Shown: positions 36,215 through 45,615, counted from the first letter of the stretch. The stretch is 64,000 nucleotides of DNA from Pseudomonas sp. St316 (GCF_018325905.1 NZ_AP021901.1:6666001-6730000); one strand, 5' to 3'. Translations and numbers: made by a program. The notes: generated by a model not told the origin, from the sequence alone.

Positions 36215-37180
36215 TCAGCGATGCCGACAATTCGCCAGCCCGGCTTGCAGGCAATCGACGTCTTGCGGCTGATCGAAAATCAGCTCGATCCGAGAGTCCT
36301 GGCGCCACTCACTGGTTTGCCAACCCAGCACCGCGCCCTCCAGCGCATTGGCTGAGACCCAACCGTCGAGGCTGTGGATAACCATCTTCGCCCTTTTCCA
36401 GTCTTGGCCTTGTAGCCATCGCGTCAGCGCCGCGACGTCGAATGGCTGGCTCGGGTGCCAGCGCCAACCAATGCTCCAGCCACCTTCCTGCTGCTGATAC
36501 AGGCAGATCGGTTGCTTCGGGTCGGGCCAAATGGCCGGTATCTGGCCCAAGCTCTTGGGCAGATTCAAGTTATCCACAGCCCCGCTGCCCCGCGCCGAAT
36601 GGCCTGGCAATAGCTCGATTGGCAGCGCAGCCTGTTGCGCCCAGTACAACGCACGCCCAGGCAATTGCGCCGTCAGCCGTTCGCGATCGGCGTGTGTGAG
36701 GGTCTCGGACTTGTTCAGCACCAGCAGTCCGGCATCCGCCAGGGTTTGTTGCTGCGCGTCGGGCAAGGGCTTGCCGTCCGCCATCGCCCGGGCATCCAAC
36801 ACCAGCACACAAGGTTGCACCGCCAGCACGCCAAGCCATGGCGCTTCACTCAGTTGCGCAAGCAACTGTGCCGGATGACCCAGGCCCGAGGGTTCGATGA
36901 ACAACCGATCCGGCCTGGCTTTGCGCAACAAACGCCCAAGACCGATCTGAAATGGCGCGCCGTTGACGCAGCACAAGCAGCCGCCGGCCACTTCGCCCAG
37001 TGCTATACCATCGCCAGCCTGGGTCAACAACGCGGCATCCAGGCCGATCTGACCGAACTCATTGATCAACACCGCCCATCGTTCATTGGCCGGTCGCTGC
37101 GCCAGCAGATGCCTGATCAGGCTGGTCTTGCCGGCGCCCAAGGGACCGGCGATGACATGGGTAGGAATGTGCTGCAACAT
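36215..37180 (-). CDS. CobW/COG0523-family P-loop GTPase
   Basis: 321 residues. Walker A is GPLGAGKT at residues 12-19. The family metal-binding motif is GGCLCC (CxCC, about 66-71), Walker B-like is LFIEPSGLGHP, and the GTP-specificity loop is NKSE. The C-terminal CobW_C part is short. COG0523 proteins are metal chaperones or insertases; the nearby Zur block makes a zinc role plausible, but I see no Zur box in front of this gene. Its start lies only 27 bases from the divergent start of the next gene, so the two promoters must overlap each other's coding sequence. Confidence 0.9.
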   Translation of the reverse strand: MLQHIPTHVIAGPLGAGKTSLIRHLLAQRPANERWAVLINEFGQIGLDAALLTQAGDGIALGEVAGGCLCCVNGAPFQIGLGRLLRKARPDRLFIEPSGLGHPAQLLAQLSEAPWLGVLAVQPCVLVLDARAMADGKPLPDAQQQTLADAGLLVLNKSETLTHADRERLTAQLPGRALYWAQQAALPIELLPGHSARGSGAVDNLNLPKSLGQIPAIWPDPKQPICLYQQQEGGWSIGWRWHPSQPFDVAALTRWLQGQDWKRAKMVIHSLDGWVSANALEGAVLGWQTSEWRQDSRIELIFDQPQDVDCLQAGLANCRHR

Positions 37181-37207
37181 AATCGACGGCTTTTGATGGA
37201 GGTGAAC

Positions 37208-37561
37208 ATGCGAATGATCGGCTGGTTGTTACTGGCACTGACTTCGAACCAGGCATTGGCCCAGGCTTGCATGGTTCACAGCCAGGCGGAGCGGCTGGAT
37301 GTGAAAGTCTGCCAGCAGAACCGCAACATTCCGCAGAAGCTGTTTGCCGACGGTTTCTGCCAGCCAAACCTTGCCGGCCAGAAGGTCGAGGTGCAATACG
37401 TCGATCAATGCCCAGGCGGCGCGTTCGGCGTTTGCAGCAACGCTCAGGTCGCCAATATGCCTTATCGCCAGGATATTCACTATTACGGCGTGGCGACCGA
37501 TGCCGCTTACCTGCAGCCATTTTGCGAAGGGCAAAGCCAGGGCACCTGGCTCAAGCCTTAA
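37208..37561 (+). CDS. Small secreted protein (conserved hypothetical)
   Basis: 117 residues with a clear signal peptide (MRMIGWLLLALTSNQALAQA, cleavage likely after ALAQA). The mature part has six cysteines (ACMVHSQ, VKVCQQN, GFCQP, DQCPGG, GVCSN, PFCEG), so three disulfides are possible. GGAGGTGAAC lies before the ATG. I recall close homologues in other pseudomonads, sometimes mislabelled NADH:ubiquinone oxidoreductase, which nothing in this sequence supports. It is divergent from the CobW gene and overlaps the DUF1826 stop codon by 4 bases on the other strand. Function unknown. Confidence 0.8.
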   Translation: MRMIGWLLLALTSNQALAQACMVHSQAERLDVKVCQQNRNIPQKLFADGFCQPNLAGQKVEVQYVDQCPGGAFGVCSNAQVANMPYRQDIHYYGVATDAAYLQPFCEGQSQGTWLKP

Positions 37562-38211
37562 GCCAGCCAATCGAGCGTGAGAATCAATCGACGCGCTCCC
37601 GGCGCGGGCTCCGGTGATCGATGGATCAGGCCAAGCCCTTCGTTACCGTGCCATTTTTCGCCTTTGAGCAAACCCACATCACCGCAACGAAACTGCTGGA
37701 TGACCTGCGGATCGACGGGTTCTGCCTCAGGTTGTAACCGTTCCTGGCGGTCCATGGCACCGTCCTTGAGCCACTGGCTGCCGACGCCCGCATAGGTGGT
37801 CAACAGCCGCACCGGTACGTGGTCAACGTGAAAGCGCGGGCACATCGCCTTGTCCAGCACGCGCAGGCGCAGGCCCACACGTTGGGCACCCAACAAGCAG
37901 GCAAATGCACTGACCAGCCAGGAGACATCAGCGATAAAACCTTCATAGCCTTGCAGGTCGCTGAAACCTGCGGCCAGGCCCTGCAGCGCTGACTGGGTGT
38001 CTTCTTCCGGCAAGTCGAGCACCCGTGATTCGGCCAGCGGCTGGTCCATTGCCAGCACCATGGCCGCAAAATCGCTGATGTGAGGGGGAAGCTGACGCTG
38101 CCAGACCGCCAGGTTAGTGCCATCGTCCAGGATCTGCGTGAATACCCCTGGGGTGTCACCTTGGACCTGTCGTGTCTGCGCTGCCCTTTTCAGATTGGGC
38201 GCCAGCATCAC
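37558..38211 (-). CDS. DUF1826 protein of the zinc-limitation block
   Basis: 217 residues matching DUF1826: [20 protein letters not shown] (HxD motif), then [20 protein letters not shown] and [20 protein letters not shown]. The HxD followed by a distal HRSP and an arginine suggests a cupin/2-oxoglutarate-oxygenase-like fold (inference). It starts within the last bases of zigA (4-base overlap) and so belongs to the same Zur-controlled transcript. Enzymatic role unknown. Confidence 0.85.
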   Translation of the reverse strand: MMLAPNLKRAAQTRQVQGDTPGVFTQILDDGTNLAVWQRQLPPHISDFAAMVLAMDQPLAESRVLDLPEEDTQSALQGLAAGFSDLQGYEGFIADVSWLVSAFACLLGAQRVGLRLRVLDKAMCPRFHVDHVPVRLLTTYAGVGSQWLKDGAMDRQERLQPEAEPVDPQVIQQFRCGDVGLLKGEKWHGNEGLGLIHRSPEPAPGARRLILTLDWLA

Positions 38212-39416
38212 GCCGCGACCTCGTCATGCCACGGGCCGAACGGGTCCGGCAACAGCCGCCAACTTTCAACACCGAGGGCCATTTCCGCGTCGGTGAGCAA
38301 GCAGGCGTCCAGTTCGGCGGTGAGCTGGCTGAAGTCGATGTTCTGACCAATGAAGACCAGCTCCTGACGGCAATCGCCTGTGGCAGCAAGCCAATTTTTC
38401 ATGATCGCCGCGGTACTTTCCTCATCCTGCGGCCATTGGTTTTTCGGCACGAATCGCCACCAGCGGCCGGCGAAGCCATGCCGCATCAAGCCTCCGGCCT
38501 GGGACCAACTGCCCGCCTCCTCAGGTTTGCTGGCCAGCCAGAAAAAACCTTTCGAACGCAGGAGTTTGCCGTTGGGCCACGGACGGTCGATAAAGTTGAA
38601 GAATCGCTCCGGGTGAAACGGCCGGCGTGCCCGATAGGCGGTCGAGGCGATGCCATACTCCTCGGTTTCTGGCACGTGCTCACCACGCAATTCCTGTAGC
38701 CAGCCAGGCGCTTGGGCAGCGCGCTCGAAGTCGAAAAGGCCCGTGTCGAGGATTCTGCCCAGTGGCACCTGCCCCATGACCATGGGGATGATCTGCGCCT
38801 GGGCGTTGAGGCGCCGCACAATCGCGATCAATTCTTCCCGATCATGCTGGCTGATCAGGTCAATTTTGCTGATCAAAATCACGTCGGCAAACTCGATCTG
38901 TTCGATCAGCAGATCGGTGATCGAGCGTTCATCGTCCTCACCCAGGGTTTCACCCCGTGACGCAAGGCTTTCGGCAGCCTGGTAATCCAGCAGGAAATTC
39001 ACCCCATCGACCACCGTCACCAGGGTGTCGAGCCGCGCAACATCGGCCAGACTTCGGCCTTCTTCATCACGAAAGGTGAAGGTTTCAGCCACTGGCAACG
39101 GTTCGGAAATGCCTGTGGATTCGATCAACAGATAATCGAAACGCCCTTCCCTGGCGAGTTGCCCGACTTCTTCGAGCAAGTCCTCGCGCAACGTGCAGCA
39201 GATGCAGCCGTTGCTCATTTCCACCAGTTTTTCTTCGGAACGACTCAGGGTGACATCTCGCTGGACTTCGCTGCCATCGATGTTGATTTCGCTCATATCG
39301 TTGACGATCACGGCTACCCGCAGATTGTCGCGATTGCGCAAGACGTGGTTGAGCAACGTGCTTTTACCGGCACCGAGGAATCCGGAAAGGACGGTTACGG
39401 GAAGACGATTGGGCAT
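38208..39416 (-). CDS. zigA: ZigA-type zinc metallochaperone GTPase (COG0523)
   Basis: 402 residues from ATG 39416 ([20 protein letters not shown]); AGGA lies 10-14 bases upstream. Walker A is GFLGAGKST, the metal motif [14 protein letters not shown], the switch/Walker B region [17 protein letters not shown] and the GTP loop SKID. A full C-terminal CobW_C domain has the [20 protein letters not shown] block. It moves zinc to essential enzymes under limitation. A Zur box lies 83 bases upstream. DUF1826 is co-transcribed. Confidence 0.93.
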   Translation of the reverse strand: MPNRLPVTVLSGFLGAGKSTLLNHVLRNRDNLRVAVIVNDMSEINIDGSEVQRDVTLSRSEEKLVEMSNGCICCTLREDLLEEVGQLAREGRFDYLLIESTGISEPLPVAETFTFRDEEGRSLADVARLDTLVTVVDGVNFLLDYQAAESLASRGETLGEDDERSITDLLIEQIEFADVILISKIDLISQHDREELIAIVRRLNAQAQIIPMVMGQVPLGRILDTGLFDFERAAQAPGWLQELRGEHVPETEEYGIASTAYRARRPFHPERFFNFIDRPWPNGKLLRSKGFFWLASKPEEAGSWSQAGGLMRHGFAGRWWRFVPKNQWPQDEESTAAIMKNWLAATGDCRQELVFIGQNIDFSQLTAELDACLLTDAEMALGVESWRLLPDPFGPWHDEVAA

Positions 39417-39492
39417 CAGGTATATCCTCATCGGGCGGCCGCTTCGACTGCAGCTCGTTTCCAGGGGTTGGCTTGGTTCAGGGTTTGGGTGT

Positions 39493-39517
39493 TTTTATGT
39501 TATAGTATAACAACACC
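39493..39517. promoter_or_regulatory. Zur box between zigA and a divergent secreted-protein gene
   Basis: GTTATAGTATAAC at 39499-39511 is a perfect palindrome around one central base, within the wider TATGTTATAGTATAACAAC. It matches the Pseudomonas Zur consensus core GTTATA-n-TATAAC. It lies 83 bases before zigA and 49 bases before the gene at 39561, so one operator can serve both directions. The same core recurs at 40025. Confidence 0.88.
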
Positions 39518-39560
39518 ATTCAACCAGCCCCGCCGTTCCTCATTGGTCTGAGATCCATCC

Positions 39561-39953
39561 ATGCGCAATCATCTGAAATTGGTATTGGCGAGCCCGTTGC
39601 TGCTGTGGGTGTTAGGTGCTTCGGCCCAAAGCACGCTCCTGGCGAACTGCACCCGTAGTGCGAATCTGCTGGCTTGCGTGGATGTTCAAGGCAATGCATA
39701 CAGCGTCGCGACGGCGGGAAACACCATTTATTTGCGGGGTTTTGAAGCAGCCAGTCGTCGTTACTGGGCGCAAACGAACAGCCGTTACGGTCAACTCACC
39801 TTCTTTACCGGTTTGGCATCGGATGGAGAAAGTTGGGTCGGATACAGCCGGCGTGTGGGCTGGACGACCCTCAATCGTTTCTCGAGCTCTGGCGGTAGTT
39901 CGAGTGCATTTGTATGTGGACGTATGAACGGTTGCCAGGATTCATCGCGCTGA
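39561..39953 (+). CDS. Small secreted protein in the Zur block
   Basis: 130 residues with a signal peptide (MRNHLKLVLASPLLLWVLGA, cleavage about SAQ). The mature protein is about 108 residues and Ser/Thr/Tyr-rich. It has four cysteines (ANCTRS, LACVDV, FVCGRM, GCQDS) and aromatic-glycine stretches such as RYWAQTNSRYGQLTFFTGLA. I do not recognise a family. It lies immediately downstream of one Zur box and is followed by the second Zur box and folE2, so zinc-starvation expression is the best inference. It is too small for a transporter; a secreted metal-binding or enzyme-inhibitor-like fold is possible. Confidence 0.72.
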   Translation: MRNHLKLVLASPLLLWVLGASAQSTLLANCTRSANLLACVDVQGNAYSVATAGNTIYLRGFEAASRRYWAQTNSRYGQLTFFTGLASDGESWVGYSRRVGWTTLNRFSSSGGSSSAFVCGRMNGCQDSSR

Positions 39954-40017
39954 TGTTTCACGTGGAACGTGAACATTGGGGGAGATGAAACTCCTTTCAT
40001 GGAAAAGGGTTCTCCAA

Positions 40018-40042
40018 ATCAGTTGTTATACTATAACATCTG
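40018..40042. promoter_or_regulatory. Zur box upstream of folE2
   Basis: GTTATACTATAAC at 40025-40037 inside TGTTATACTATAACAT, a nearly perfect palindrome and the same core as at 39499. It ends 32 bases before the folE2 ATG, where a repressor would overlap the promoter. Supports zinc-responsive control of the folE2-ABC operon. Confidence 0.9.
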
Positions 40043-40069
40043 TTTTTGAACCTTCGATGGACCTTGACC

Positions 40070-40966
40070 ATGAACGCGTTAACCCTGCCCGACATCGCTG
40101 CGCAGGCTTCACGTCAAACCCTGCCCCTTGATTGGGTGGGTATGTGTGGCATCGCAACGCCGGTGTTGATTGACGGCCAGCGTCTAAGTGCATTGGCCGA
40201 CGCGGGTGTCAGCCTCGATGATGGTGAGGCGCGCGGCATTCACATGTCACGCTTGTACCTAGCGCTGGAGCTGCTCGAAGAGACGACGCTTTCGCCAACG
40301 TTGTTGCGCCGAATCCTGCAGCAATTTCTCGATAGCCATGAGGGTTTGTCCCACGCGGCATCACTCAGTGTGCATACCGATCTGCTGCTAAAGCGTCCGG
40401 CGTTAATCAGTCCGTTGGCAGGTTGGAAACGCTATCCGGTGAGCATCGAAGCCCATCTGAAAAACAAAATGTTCCACGTGGAACTGAAAATTCAGATTGC
40501 CTACTCCTCGACTTGTCCTTGTTCAGCCGCACTTGCTCGACAGTTGATCCAGCAGCAATTCGTCGACGACTTCGCTAACAAAAAACTCGAGCACGCCGAA
40601 ATCCTGTCCTGGCTGGGTTCATCGAACGGCATTGTCGCGACCCCGCATAGCCAACGCAGTACCGCGACCGTGACCCTACGCCTGAACACCAACGCAGACG
40701 AATTGCCGTTGCTGTCTTTCATCAATGAAGCCGAAGCAGCCCTCGGCACCGCTGTGCAGACCGCCGTCAAGCGCGCCGATGAACAGGCCTTCGCTCTGGC
40801 CAACGGCCAGAACCTGATGTTCTGCGAAGACGCCGCGCGGCGGTTAAGCACGGCCCTCAGCCGCTCACCCGACATCGTTGCCCTGGATGTACGCGTCGTT
40901 CACGCCGAAAGCCTGCACGCCCATGACGCCGTGGCGCAAAGCTGCTGGACCCGGGACGCGTCATGA
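40070..40966 (+). CDS. folE2: FolE2, zinc-independent GTP cyclohydrolase (GCYH-IB)
   Basis: 298 residues from MNALTLPDIAAQASRQTLPL. Family signatures are GIHMSRLYLAL, the SSTCPCSAALARQL cysteine motif, GIVATPHSQRSTATVTL and QNLMFCEDAARRL. It makes 7,8-dihydroneopterin triphosphate from GTP without needing zinc, replacing FolE when zinc is scarce. A Zur box sits just upstream. The stop overlaps the ABC ATPase start by 4 bases, so it leads a four-gene operon. Confidence 0.96.
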   Translation: MNALTLPDIAAQASRQTLPLDWVGMCGIATPVLIDGQRLSALADAGVSLDDGEARGIHMSRLYLALELLEETTLSPTLLRRILQQFLDSHEGLSHAASLSVHTDLLLKRPALISPLAGWKRYPVSIEAHLKNKMFHVELKIQIAYSSTCPCSAALARQLIQQQFVDDFANKKLEHAEILSWLGSSNGIVATPHSQRSTATVTLRLNTNADELPLLSFINEAEAALGTAVQTAVKRADEQAFALANGQNLMFCEDAARRLSTALSRSPDIVALDVRVVHAESLHAHDAVAQSCWTRDAS

Positions 40967-41631
40967 TCAACTGCCAAGCGCTGCGCTGGGGCGCCCCCGG
41001 ACAACCCCTCACACCGCCGCTCGCCATGCAGCGACCGGCCGGCAGTCTCACCGCCATTATCGGTGCCAACGGCTCGGGCAAAAGCAGCCTGTTGAAAGTG
41101 CTCGCGGGGCTGCAAAAACCGCTCTCCGGCAAAGTCACCCTGGATGTTCCACGGCGTGGTGGGGTTTCGTTCATGCCACAGCAGCAACATCTGGATCGGC
41201 AATTCCCCATCAGTTTGCAAGAGTTAGTGGCCGCCGGTTCCTGGGGTAATCGACACACGCCAGCCATGCGAAGGCAGTTGCTCCAGACCGCCATCGCCGA
41301 CTGGGCGCTGACCGGCCTTGAGCATCGCCCCTTAATGGCGCTGTCTGGAGGGGAGCTGCAACGCGCACTGCTCGCTCGCCTGAGCCTGGCCGAAGCGCCA
41401 CTGCTATTGCTCGACGAACCCCACGCCGCCCTCGACGAACAGGGCCAAGCGCTGCTGTGGAAACACCTCCACCACTGGCATGCCCAGGGCCGAACCGTCG
41501 TGGTGGTGTGCCATGATCTGGCAGCGGTCCGCCAACATATTCCCCATACGCTGCTGATCAGCAACACCGGCTGCGTGCTGGGCCGTAGCGTCGACTTGAT
41601 CGCCCAACAGCCCCACACGTGGGTGGCCTGA
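40963..41631 (+). CDS. Metal (probably zinc) ABC transporter ATPase
   Basis: 222 residues: Walker A GANGSGKS, Q-loop FMPQQQHLD, signature LSGGELQRALLARL, Walker B LLLLDEPHAALD and H-loop VVCHD. It is a ZnuC/TroB-type subfamily member by neighbours. It energises import through the permease encoded next (1-base overlap, TGATG). It is co-transcribed with folE2 behind a Zur box, so zinc is the likely substrate. Confidence 0.93.
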   Translation: MINCQALRWGAPGQPLTPPLAMQRPAGSLTAIIGANGSGKSSLLKVLAGLQKPLSGKVTLDVPRRGGVSFMPQQQHLDRQFPISLQELVAAGSWGNRHTPAMRRQLLQTAIADWALTGLEHRPLMALSGGELQRALLARLSLAEAPLLLLDEPHAALDEQGQALLWKHLHHWHAQGRTVVVVCHDLAAVRQHIPHTLLISNTGCVLGRSVDLIAQQPHTWVA

Positions 41632-42497
41632 TGCTTGCGGCCACTCATCTCTGGGAACCGTTTCAAGAGTTTGTCTTCATGCGCAGGGCCTTGCTTGGCG
41701 CTCTGGTGCTGGCGTGCAGCACGGCGCCGTTGGGCGTGTTCCTGATTCTTCGGCGCATGAGCCTGATTGGTGACGCCGTGGCGCACGGCATTCTGCCTGG
41801 CGCTGCCCTGGGTTTCTGGTTTGCCGGGCTGAGCCTGCCCGCCTTGACCGTTGGCGGCCTGGGCGCGGGCTTGAGCATGGCCGGGCTCGCCGCCTGGATT
41901 ACCCGGCGTACCGGTCTTAGGGAGGACGCCAGCCTCGCGGCGATTTATCCCATTTCCTTGGCGGCCGGCGTATTGATCCTCGGCATGGCCGGCAAACGCC
42001 TGGACTTGCTTCACTTGCTGTTCGGCTCGGCCCTGGCGGTAGACGGCCCGACACTCACCGGCATGCTCTGGGTGTCCGGCGCCAGCCTGTTGGCGATGGC
42101 GTTGATTTACCGACCGTTACTGCTCGATACGCTGGACCCACTGTTCCTACAAACCGTCAGTCGTCTCGGCCCGTTGGCCCATGGTGTGTTCCTGGCCCTG
42201 GTGGTGTTGAACCTGGTGATCGGCTTCCAGGCCATCGGTGCGCTGATGGTGGTCGGCCTGATGATGTTGCCGGCCGCCGCATCGCGATTCTGCAGCCGCC
42301 GCCTGCCGCTCCTGATGCTGATTGCGGCGCTGCTCGGCTGCCTCTCCGTGTGGCTTGGTCTGTTGTTGTCCTTCTATTACTCACTGCCCAGCGGACCGTC
42401 CATCGTACTGGTGGCGGGCGCGTTGTACCTGCTGTCGGTGGTATTCGGTCCGGTGCACGGCTTGCTGCGCCGCCCGCCTTTGCTCACATCCCAATGA
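41631..42497 (+). CDS. Metal ABC transporter permease (ZnuB/TroC-type)
   Basis: 288 residues, about eight to nine membrane helices, ABC-3 family. Hallmarks are LILRRMSLIGDAVAHGILPG near the start and VIGFQAIGALMVVGLMMLPA in the second half. It starts at the ATG sharing a base with the ATPase stop. Forms the inner-membrane channel. Confidence 0.94.
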   Translation: MLAATHLWEPFQEFVFMRRALLGALVLACSTAPLGVFLILRRMSLIGDAVAHGILPGAALGFWFAGLSLPALTVGGLGAGLSMAGLAAWITRRTGLREDASLAAIYPISLAAGVLILGMAGKRLDLLHLLFGSALAVDGPTLTGMLWVSGASLLAMALIYRPLLLDTLDPLFLQTVSRLGPLAHGVFLALVVLNLVIGFQAIGALMVVGLMMLPAAASRFCSRRLPLLMLIAALLGCLSVWLGLLLSFYYSLPSGPSIVLVAGALYLLSVVFGPVHGLLRRPPLLTSQ

Positions 42498-42508
42498 GGT
42501 GTTTCCCG

Positions 42509-43384
42509 ATGCGCGCTCTGCTCGTGCTAATCAGTCTGATGCTGTCCATGTCCCTGTCCGCCGCCGAAAAGCTCCAGGTGGTGACCAGTTTCAGCATCCT
42601 CGACGACATGACCCGACAGGTCGGTGGTGAGCATGTCCACATCACCAACATGGTCGGACCGGACGCCGATGCACACACCTACGAACCCACGCCAGACGAC
42701 GCCAAGGCATTGCTCGGGGCAAAACTGATCATCAAGAATGGATTGGGTTTCGAGCCATGGCTGGATCGCCTGGTGACCAGCACCGAAACCAGCGCCCCGG
42801 TAATCAGCGCCAGCCACGGTGTAATCCCGCGGTCACTGGATGAGGATGGCGAGACCATCCCCGACCCGCACGCCTGGCACAACCTGGCGAACGCCGAGCT
42901 GTATGTCAGCAACATCACCAAGGCACTGGAAGCTGCCGACCCGGCCAACAAGGCCGACTACGAACGCAACAGTCAGGCGTACCTGAAGAAAATCTATGCC
43001 CTGCTCGCCGAAGCCAAGGCCAAGCTCGGTGCATTGCCACCAGGCAATCGCAAGATCGTGACCTCCCACGACGCATTCGGTTACCTGGGCCAGGCCTATG
43101 GCATCGAGTTCATGGCACCGCAAGGTTTATCCACCGAGCGTGAACCGTCGGCGGCAGAAGTCGCGGCGCTGATTACCCAGATCCGTCAGTCAAAGGTCAA
43201 AGCGGTGTTCATGGAAAACATCAAGGACGCACGCCTGCTCAAACAGATCGCCGACGAGAGCGGCGCCCAAATCGGCGGTACGCTGTACTCCGATGCACTC
43301 GCGGCCAGCGGACCGGCCAGCACCTTTACAGGGCTTTTCGAATACAACCTCAATACGTTGTATGAGGCGTTGAGTCGGCCTTGA
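42509..43384 (+). CDS. Periplasmic metal-binding protein of the ABC importer (ZnuA/TroA-like)
   Basis: 291 residues from ATG 42509 (GAGGTG 8 bases upstream); signal peptide MRALLVLISLMLSMSLSAAE. Cluster A-I metal ligands are visible: His in DADAHTYEPTPDD, His in DPHAWHNLAN, Glu in AVFMENIKDAR or an equivalent, and Asp in GGTLYSDAL. The long His/Asp loop of classical ZnuA is absent, as in TroA/PsaA-like proteins. Zinc is inferred from the Zur box and folE2; manganese cannot be excluded from sequence. A degenerate REP pair follows the stop. Confidence 0.93.
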   Translation: MRALLVLISLMLSMSLSAAEKLQVVTSFSILDDMTRQVGGEHVHITNMVGPDADAHTYEPTPDDAKALLGAKLIIKNGLGFEPWLDRLVTSTETSAPVISASHGVIPRSLDEDGETIPDPHAWHNLANAELYVSNITKALEAADPANKADYERNSQAYLKKIYALLAEAKAKLGALPPGNRKIVTSHDAFGYLGQAYGIEFMAPQGLSTEREPSAAEVAALITQIRQSKVKAVFMENIKDARLLKQIADESGAQIGGTLYSDALAASGPASTFTGLFEYNLNTLYEALSRP

Positions 43385-43396
43385 GCCGGCATTTTG

Positions 43397-43481
43397 GAAG
43401 CAAGCTTGCCCGCGAAAGAACGGTGACGCGTTATGCAATTCACCGAGTCGTCTGCATCGCGAGCAAGCTTTGCTCCCACAG
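43397..43481. repeat. Degenerate REP pair
   Basis: GGAAGCAAGCTTGCCCGCGA (43397-43416) and CATCGCGAGCAAGCTTTGCT... (43455-43481) are diverged inverted REP arms. They sit between the convergent ends of the metal-binding protein gene and the DUF3617 gene. Several mismatches to the intact arms at 3031 and 54644 suggest an old copy. Confidence 0.75.
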
Positions 43482-43512
43482 ATTGCCCCAGGCCATTACT
43501 TCAAAATGAGGT

Positions 43513-44034
43513 TCAAGCCCTCGGCTTGACCGTTCCGCAATCCTGCCCCAGCCACACTGCACGAGTGTCGAGGCTGCCGTTCTGCTGGATGCCGGTGGCA
43601 TTGAACGTGCCGTTGACCTTGGTGGTGAATTCACGATCGCTCTGGAACGTCGCTACCCCGTTACCCTGGGCTTTGGGGCAACTGAAGCGAAACTTCCACT
43701 GATTGCCGGTGCGTTCGGTGATCTGCTGCTTGCAACCCGATTGCGGGTCTTGCAGCGGTATGTCATTGGTTTGTACCTGCGCTGGAGTCAGGCAGACACG
43801 AATGCCTTTACCGCCCATGGTGATGCCCTGTTTTTCCAGCATCGCCCGTTGCTCCGGGGTCATCTGGGTTTGCAACTGGCCGAGGATCAATTGCAGATCC
43901 GGCAGGTTCTGGTTATCGACCTTCATGTTGCTGGTGGTCAGTTCCCACAAACCTGGCTGGAGCATCTGCGCCTGAGCCGCCATCGGAACCGAAAAGCCAA
44001 TCGCCAAGGCCATACCCAGCAGACGAACATTCAT
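43513..44034 (-). CDS. DUF3617 periplasmic protein
   Basis: 173 residues from ATG 44034 (GGAG 9 bases upstream). The signal peptide is MNVRLLGMALAIGFSVPMAA. The mature start MLQPGLWELTTSNMKVDNQN and the pattern GIRVCLTPAQ, GCKQQITERTGNQWKF, FSCPKAQGNGVATFQSD are typical of DUF3617 (four conserved cysteines). Function unknown; a beta-barrel-like periplasmic domain is likely. A longer in-frame extension to 44391 overlaps cls and lacks family features, so I reject it. Confidence 0.88.
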   Translation of the reverse strand: MNVRLLGMALAIGFSVPMAAQAQMLQPGLWELTTSNMKVDNQNLPDLQLILGQLQTQMTPEQRAMLEKQGITMGGKGIRVCLTPAQVQTNDIPLQDPQSGCKQQITERTGNQWKFRFSCPKAQGNGVATFQSDREFTTKVNGTFNATGIQQNGSLDTRAVWLGQDCGTVKPRA

Positions 44035-44175
44035 TGCATAAACTCCAGAGGACAAGTGGCCGTTAGACGCCGCCCGTGCGCTTCGGTTCAGGCCCGGGAC
44101 GGGTGAATTAAATAGCGACATTCGCCATGGAACATGGTCTGTTAAGCATTGAAACTTCCGGAGCAAGAATGCCCC

Positions 44176-45615
44176 ATGGATTATTTTGGCCCGCATGTTT
44201 TCGGTTACCTGATCGCGCTGCTCCACACCCTGGGTGCCATCGCCGCCGTCCACGCCGTGTTGACGGTGCGCACGGCCCAAGGGTCGATTGCCTGGGCCCT
44301 TTCGCTGCTGTTCATTCCTTACCTGACGTTGATTCCTTACCTGGTTTTCGGGCGCAGCACCTTTGATGGCTACATCAAGGCGCGCCGACAAGCTAACGAA
44401 GAGATGCGCAAGGCGATCTCCGAGCTGAACTGGCGGCCGTGGGTCGAAGAGGCTTTGACCGCCCGCGCATCCCAGGCCTACAACTCGCTACGGGCCATGC
44501 CCAAGCTGGGGCGCACACCGTGCCTGGCGAACAATCAGGTGCGCTTGCTCGTCAATGGGCAGGCCACGTTCGAGGCAATCTTGCAGGCCATCGATAACGC
44601 GCGGCAGGCCGTGCTGATTCAATTTTTCATCATCCACGACGACCGCCTCGGCCTACGCCTGCAGACACTGCTGCTGAAAAAAGCCGCCGAAGGCGTGGCG
44701 GTGTATCTGCTTTATGACCGCATTGGTAGCCACTCCCTGCCCCACCGCTACGTCCAGGCGCTGCGCGACGGGGGTGTCCACGTGAAAGCCTTTGCCACCC
44801 GCAGCGGCTGGCTCAATCGGTTCCAGGTCAACTTTCGCAACCACCGCAAGATCGTAGCGGTGGATGGCGTTCTAGGTTTCGTCGGCGGGCACAACGTGGG
44901 CGATGAATACATGGGCGAAAAGCCGCCCCTGGCGCCGTGGCGCGACACCCATGTCGAAGTCCGCGGCCCGGTGGTGGGGAGCATGCAAGAGTCGTTTGCC
45001 GAGGACTGGTTCTGGGCGGCCCGTTCTCTGCCACCGCTGATCCTGCCAGACACCTACCCGGACGACGGTGTGCTCTGCCAGTTGCTGACCAGCGGCCCAG
45101 CCGATGCCTACGAAACCTGTTCGCTGTTTTTCGTCGAAGCTATCCACGCGGCCAGCGAGCGAGTCTGGATCACAACGCCTTACTTCATCCCTGACGAAGC
45201 AGTGTTCGCGGCCTTGCGCCTGGCGGTGCTGCGCGGGGTGGATGTGCGCATCCTGCTGCCCTCGCGGCCGGACCACAAGGTCGTCTACGCCGCGTCCAGC
45301 CTGTATGCGTTTGAAGCGGTGCGGGCCGGTGTGCGGATATTCCGTTACACGCCGGGCTTCCTGCATCAGAAAGTGGTGCTGATCGACGGGGAAATCAGCG
45401 CCATCGGCAGCGCGAACCTGGACAACCGTTCGTTCCGCTTGAATTTCGAAGTCATGCTGCTCACGGTGGATGTCCCATTCGCCACCGAGGTCGAGCAGAT
45501 GCTTGAGCAGGACTTCGCCCAAGCCGTGGAAATCGACAAACAGGAAAGCCGGGAGACCCACCGCCTTCAAAAGATAGGCATGCGGATCGCCCGGCTTATT
45601 TCCCCGATTCTCTAA
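44176..45615 (+). CDS. cls: Cardiolipin synthase (ClsA-type phospholipase D family)
   Basis: 479 residues from ATG 44176 ([20 protein letters not shown]). Two N-terminal membrane helices precede two HKD motifs: [18 protein letters not shown] and [18 protein letters not shown]. It condenses phosphatidylglycerols to cardiolipin at the inner membrane. Full length for bacterial ClsA. It ends by overlapping the stop of cfa on the opposite strand, two membrane-lipid genes back to back. Confidence 0.96.
   Translation: MDYFGPHVFGYLIALLHTLGAIAAVHAVLTVRTAQGSIAWALSLLFIPYLTLIPYLVFGRSTFDGYIKARRQANEEMRKAISELNWRPWVEEALTARASQAYNSLRAMPKLGRTPCLANNQVRLLVNGQATFEAILQAIDNARQAVLIQFFIIHDDRLGLRLQTLLLKKAAEGVAVYLLYDRIGSHSLPHRYVQALRDGGVHVKAFATRSGWLNRFQVNFRNHRKIVAVDGVLGFVGGHNVGDEYMGEKPPLAPWRDTHVEVRGPVVGSMQESFAEDWFWAARSLPPLILPDTYPDDGVLCQLLTSGPADAYETCSLFFVEAIHAASERVWITTPYFIPDEAVFAALRLAVLRGVDVRILLPSRPDHKVVYAASSLYAFEAVRAGVRIFRYTPGFLHQKVVLIDGEISAIGSANLDNRSFRLNFEVMLLTVDVPFATEVEQMLEQDFAQAVEIDKQESRETHRLQKIGMRIARLISPIL

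Noticed and set aside
43513..44391. Long 292-codon version of the DUF3617 gene
   Set aside because: The extra N-terminal part is antisense to cls and lacks family similarity, while ATG 44034 gives a perfect signal peptide and ribosome site.
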